From positions 1-44,762 of the forward strand of contig NZ_JABCPZ010000067.1 in the NCBI RefSeq assembly GCF_013283785.1: DNA of 44,762 bases, given 5' to 3'. Each line of letters starts with the position of its first letter. The stretch's first letter is position 1. Below are positions 42,161 to 44,762 of the stretch, in pieces. Source of the stretch: Nonomuraea antri (GTDB lineage: Bacteria > Actinomycetota > Actinomycetes > Streptosporangiales > Streptosporangiaceae). Made by a program: the position numbers and the translations under genes. A model generated the notes under the pieces. It saw nothing but the letters and a program-made list of their open reading frames with translations, was not told where the DNA came from and ran no database searches.

Positions 42161-42406
42161 TCAGGCTCGGTCCCGGTCCCTGTCCCGCCGCCGGCGCAGG
42201 TGCCGCCGGTACTGGCCGGCGTAGGACCGCCGGGCCCGGTCGAGGAGACGCTGCAGCGGGTCGGACGACCATTCGTACAGCTCGACCTCGAAGGGGTCGG
42301 CGTCGTACTCGATCAGGCGGGCCAGGGCTTGCCGGTCGAGCTCGATCGAGTCGCCCCGCGACCTGCTCGCGCGCCACGCGTGCCCGCCGGCCTCGGCTGC
42401 GTCCAC
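42161..42406 (-). CDS. hypothetical protein
   Basis: An 81-aa ORF from GTG 42406. The middle, ELDRQALARLIEYDADPFEV followed by ELYEWSSDPLQRLLDRARRS, has a clear helix-like hydrophobic pattern with acidic patches, and the end is an Arg/Asp-rich RRHLRRRRDRDRDRA tail. The codon usage fits, but there is no recognised domain and no strong ribosome site that I could confirm. Confidence 0.5.
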   Translation of the reverse strand: MDAAEAGGHAWRASRSRGDSIELDRQALARLIEYDADPFEVELYEWSSDPLQRLLDRARRSYAGQYRRHLRRRRDRDRDRA

Positions 42407-42459
42407 GGCCTCAGGATAGCCGGTTGTGGTGATCGTCCCGCTGTGCTTTCGTGTCCGGA

Positions 42460-42741
42460 ATGAGCGGTGAATCGAGTGGCAAGCCGACCTTCGACGCCGT
42501 GCTCGTCTCCCTAGTGCTGTGGGTCATGGGCGCGGCCGGCCTGCTGATCGTCAACTGGTTCGGCGCCGTGCTGGTCCTGGCCGGCAGCTGCTCGTCCCCT
42601 TACGCGGGCGGCAACCTCACCGAATGCGTCGGCGGGCTCTCCGAGGAGCGGACCAACGCCCTGGCGTGGGCGATCGCGCTGGTGCTGCTCGCCGTCGAGG
42701 TCACGGCGATCGTGCTGGTGCGCCGGCGTCGCCGGGGCTGA
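42460..42741 (+). CDS. small two-helix membrane protein
   Basis: A 93-aa membrane protein from ATG 42460 (a GTG at 42451 is in frame). Two membrane helices are obvious: DAVLVSLVLWVMGAAGLLIV and ALAWAIALVLLAVEVTAIVL, with an external-type loop holding a Cys pair (GSCSSPYAGGNLTECVGG) and a basic RRRRRG end. The loop cysteines may form a disulfide. No family recognised. It is 10 bp ahead of the following gene, on the same strand. Confidence 0.72.
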   Translation: MSGESSGKPTFDAVLVSLVLWVMGAAGLLIVNWFGAVLVLAGSCSSPYAGGNLTECVGGLSEERTNALAWAIALVLLAVEVTAIVLVRRRRRG

Positions 42742-42751
42742 CCCCCGCGGC

Positions 42752-43186
42752 ATGGGCACCGACATCTACGGCTACCTCGAGGCCAGGCACCCGTCCGCCG
42801 ACGAGGACTGGTTCGAGTGGGACGCCTGGTCCGGGGCGTGCATCCCGCTCTACCCGCTCTACGACGGCCGCGACTACGACGCGTTCACCTGCCTCTTCGG
42901 AGTGCGCGACCGGCTCGGCCGGCCATCGGTCGCGGCCGGCCGCGGGCTTCCCGCCGACGCGTCGCAGCCCGTCCGCGCCGACTACGAGAGCACCGCGCGC
43001 CTCGACCCGGCCGTCCACGGCTGCACCTGGATCTCCTGGACGGAACTCCGCGACCTGGACCTGGGCAGGCCCGAGTACCAGTCGCTGGGCCCGGGCACCG
43101 GCTGGGAGCACGTCTTCGCGGTGATGCGCGCGCTGGCCGGCCGGTTCGGGCCCGACGGCGTCCGGCTGGTCGTCTGGTTCGACTGA
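42752..43186 (+). CDS. hypothetical protein beginning MGTDIYGYLEA
   Basis: A 144-aa protein with an acidic, aromatic-rich sequence: MGTDIYGYLEARHPSADEDW, then IPLYPLYDGRDYDAFTCLFG and a C-terminal GWEHVFAVMRALAGRFG and LVVWFD. The opening MG(T/C)DIxxYxE resembles a widespread family of uncharacterised proteins in actinobacteria and phages. There is no signal peptide. It probably forms an operon with the small membrane gene 10 bp upstream. An immunity-like role is conceivable for such small acidic proteins but is pure speculation. Confidence 0.68.
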   Translation: MGTDIYGYLEARHPSADEDWFEWDAWSGACIPLYPLYDGRDYDAFTCLFGVRDRLGRPSVAAGRGLPADASQPVRADYESTARLDPAVHGCTWISWTELRDLDLGRPEYQSLGPGTGWEHVFAVMRALAGRFGPDGVRLVVWFD

Positions 43187-43228
43187 CGGCCCCTTCTCCT
43201 TCGGCCGGCCCGGCGCGCGCTCAGCCGG

Positions 43229-43633
43229 TCACATGCCGCCCAGGCCCTCCATCTCCTTCAGGAACGAGGCGTGCGACTTGAGCAGCTCCTGCTCCATCGC
43301 CTCGAACGTGAGCTGCTGCCCGGAAGGATCGGCGCCGATCTCGGCGAGCAGGTCGCGGGCCTGCCTGGCGCAGTCGTCCTGGGCCGCGTTGACCGCGCGC
43401 AACAGTTCGTCGGCCAGGTCCTCGCTGGCCATGCGCATGATCCTGGGGTTGAGGTCGATCGAGACGATCCGCCCGGCGTTGTCCGCGCCCACGGTGATCT
43501 GCCCGCCGGCCGCGGTGCCCGTCCCGCGAACCGCGTCGAGACGTTCCTGCAGTTCGGCCATCCGCCGCAGGCTCTCCTCCGCCGCGCGCGTGTAACGCTC
43601 CAACTCCTCCGGACCGATACCACCCAAGTCCAT
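43229..43633 (-). CDS. YbaB/EbfC-family nucleoid-associated-like protein
   Basis: A 134-aa protein from ATG 43633 (MDLGGIGPEELERYTRAAEE). It has an N-terminal coiled-coil helix, the YbaB beta-hairpin GGQITVGADNAGRIVSIDLN, then the helix ASEDLADELLRAVNAAQDDC. Classic EbfC binds DNA as a dimer. Actinomycetes carry many paralogues next to WXG100/ESX genes, where the role is less clear. It is divergent from such a gene here, separated by 114 bp. The long C-terminal extension (SHASFLKEMEGLGGM) is typical of those paralogues. Confidence 0.82.
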   Translation of the reverse strand: MDLGGIGPEELERYTRAAEESLRRMAELQERLDAVRGTGTAAGGQITVGADNAGRIVSIDLNPRIMRMASEDLADELLRAVNAAQDDCARQARDLLAEIGADPSGQQLTFEAMEQELLKSHASFLKEMEGLGGM

Positions 43634-43747
43634 CTGGCCCCTTTTGTAACGAAGATCACTCCTGACGCGAGACAAATTACAAGATACGCTCTCTCCCTGT
43701 TAAGGCGATGTTCGGCGCTGATTCGCCAAGATGTCGGGGGAAAGACC

Positions 43748-44047
43748 TTGTCGCAGGACATTCACGTCACATCGAAGACGATCGCCGACATCCAGACCGA
43801 GCTGCGCGAACGCGTCCTGCCCGGGCTCGTGCGGCTCAAGGACTCCGTGAACAGCACCCACGTGGCCCTCCCCGGCTTCGGGATCCTGGGCCTGCTGCTG
43901 ATGGGCAAGTACGACAGCGTCCGCGACGACACCAAGGACTACGTCGACGACGCCATCGAGACCGTCCGCAAGTGGATCGTCGCGCTGGACACGATCAAGG
44001 CCAACTGGCGAGAGGCCGAGTCCAAGAGCACCGTGGTCTACCAGTGA
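43748..44047 (+). CDS. WXG100-like (ESX-associated) helical protein
   Basis: A 99-aa protein from TTG 43748 preceded by GGGGGAAAG. It reads as two helices: ITSKT... region ADIQTELRERVLPGLVRLKD and a second ending TVRKWIVALDTIKANWREAE, linked by LPGFGILGLLLMGKYDSVRD. About 100 residues, helix-turn-helix design and position next to YbaB-like and a larger partner gene fit the WXG100/ESX superfamily. The classical WXG turn is not present, so membership is tentative. The stop is 16 bp from the next start. Confidence 0.7.
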   Translation: MSQDIHVTSKTIADIQTELRERVLPGLVRLKDSVNSTHVALPGFGILGLLLMGKYDSVRDDTKDYVDDAIETVRKWIVALDTIKANWREAESKSTVVYQ

Positions 44048-44063
44048 CCGGAAGGGGTTGACC

Positions 44064-44762
44064 ATGGCGTACTACCCGGCTCTCCAGCACAAGGCGGCCC
44101 TGGACGCGCTGAAGGCGGCCGCGAAGTCGAAGCCCAGGTTCCTGGTGGGTGCGGCCATCGCCGCCACCGCCGTGGCGAACCTGCAGGGCATGGGCGAGGC
44201 CAAGTCGAACTGGAACGCGCTGGCCAAGGCCCTGGAAGTGGAATACCCGACCCTGGTGGGCAACACCGTCTACCTGACCAGGGCCGGCGGCTGGATCGCC
44301 GACGACCGGCTGGCCTTCGCCGAGGCCGCCGCCATGTTCGGCGGCGACCTGCAGAAGCTCAGCGGCCTGTGCTACACGATGGAGGGCCAGGTCGACGAGA
44401 TGCGCGACGCCTACGCCCTCTACTGGACGGAGATCGCCGCGCTGGCGGCCACCGTGCTGGGCTACGTCGTGGCCGCCAGGGCGATGCTGCTGACCCCGCA
44501 CCTGCGGGCCGGGGGCGAGCTGATGCTCGAACGCCTGGTCACGCTGACCAACTTCATCATCGCGCAGAAGAACAAGATCCTGATCAGCTTCCTCGGCCTG
44601 GCCGGCGCCACCATGGCCAAGAGCTCACAGTCGATGGGGCAGCTCTTCAGCGTCCAGCCGACGGGCGCCGCCAAGATCGACTTCCAGCGGGCCGTGATCA
44701 GCACCGACCCGCCGTCCCGCTGGATCGCGCCCAAGCGCGAACTTCCCGCCCCGGCCCAGACC
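44064..44762 (+). CDS. helical ESX-associated-like protein (partial, runs off the window)
   Basis: An open frame from ATG 44064 to the window end (233 codons, no stop). It follows GAAGGGG. It begins MAYYPALQHKAALDALKAAA and is predicted all-helical, with hydrophobic segments at FLVGAAIAATAVANL, EIAALAATVLGYVVAARAML and ILISFLGLAGATMA. The segment SNWNALAKALE gives a WNxL helix reminiscent of ESX-substrate proteins. The polypeptide becomes Pro-rich near the edge (PAPAQT), suggesting a linker toward a further domain outside the window. It is co-transcribed with the WXG100-like gene. Confidence 0.75.
   Translation, partial: MAYYPALQHKAALDALKAAAKSKPRFLVGAAIAATAVANLQGMGEAKSNWNALAKALEVEYPTLVGNTVYLTRAGGWIADDRLAFAEAAAMFGGDLQKLSGLCYTMEGQVDEMRDAYALYWTEIAALAATVLGYVVAARAMLLTPHLRAGGELMLERLVTLTNFIIAQKNKILISFLGLAGATMAKSSQSMGQLFSVQPTGAAKIDFQRAVISTDPPSRWIAPKRELPAPAQT

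Noticed and set aside
1..44762. CRISPR arrays, insertion sequences, prophage genes, rRNA
   Set aside because: No regularly spaced repeats, transposase motifs, phage structural genes or rRNA sequence were seen.

Overview
The window is a high-GC actinobacterial chromosome segment. GC-rich third codon positions, many GTG/TTG starts, a UPF0336-type dehydratase pair beside rpmG and murB, SARP/LAL giant regulators and a HelR-type RNA polymerase rescue motor point to a filamentous actinomycete. Streptosporangiales (for example a Nonomuraea-like genus) is my guess from overall feel; nothing decisive fixes the genus. The window is almost fully coding. No gap longer than about 280 bp lacks a gene or RNA, and I see no transposase, prophage core, CRISPR array or rRNA.

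Layout. 1-6 kb: an HrpB-type DECH helicase translationally coupled to an unknown protein, then a threonine-synthase-like PLP enzyme and a divergent amidase. 6-9.5 kb (minus strand): deoC, a full aldehyde dehydrogenase, a tiny Cys-containing ORF and a short aldehyde-dehydrogenase-like protein without a catalytic domain; the two ALDH proteins look like a split ALDH16. 9.6-12.8 kb: a 48-aa basic protein, a terminator and a LuxR-type giant ATPase regulator. 12.8-14 kb: a yybP-ykoY manganese riboswitch in front of a GDT1/UPF0016 Mn exporter and an ArsC/Spx-like protein. 14-17.4 kb: the conserved block rpmG, two MaoC-type dehydratases, a glycosyltransferase-like protein and murB. 17.5-18.1 kb: tRNA-Met(CAU), tRNA-Thr(GGU) and a small conserved protein.

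18.2-24.6 kb: a hemerythrin-like protein, then a minus-strand run of lipoprotein, GH25 lysozyme, NlpC/P60 hydrolase and a SARP-STAND regulator, which suggests regulated cell-wall turnover. 24.9-27.6 kb: a DrrAB-type ABC exporter and a ChaA-type cation/proton antiporter. 27.7-29.4 kb: a divergent flavin-reductase-like protein and an MBL hydrolase. 29.4-31.7 kb: an orphan C39-peptidase bacteriocin-type ABC exporter preceded by what looks like the N-terminal stub of its HlyD partner, with no visible precursor peptide. 31.8-34.1 kb: helR with a rifamycin-associated element (RAE) in its promoter region. 34.2-38.1 kb: an alkyl sulfatase convergent with a SulP anion transporter, plus a small membrane protein.

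38.3-42 kb: a luciferase-domain (DUF5519-like) protein divergent from a cytochrome P450, which is coupled by an ATGA overlap to an M29/NicX-like metalloenzyme. The AT-rich intergenic region carries several palindromes. This is the best candidate here for an undescribed small metabolic system. 42-44.8 kb: small hypothetical genes, then a YbaB/EbfC-like protein divergent from a WXG100-like protein and a larger helical protein that runs off the window. This resembles an ESX/type VII-associated cassette.

All family calls come from motif reading, not database searches.
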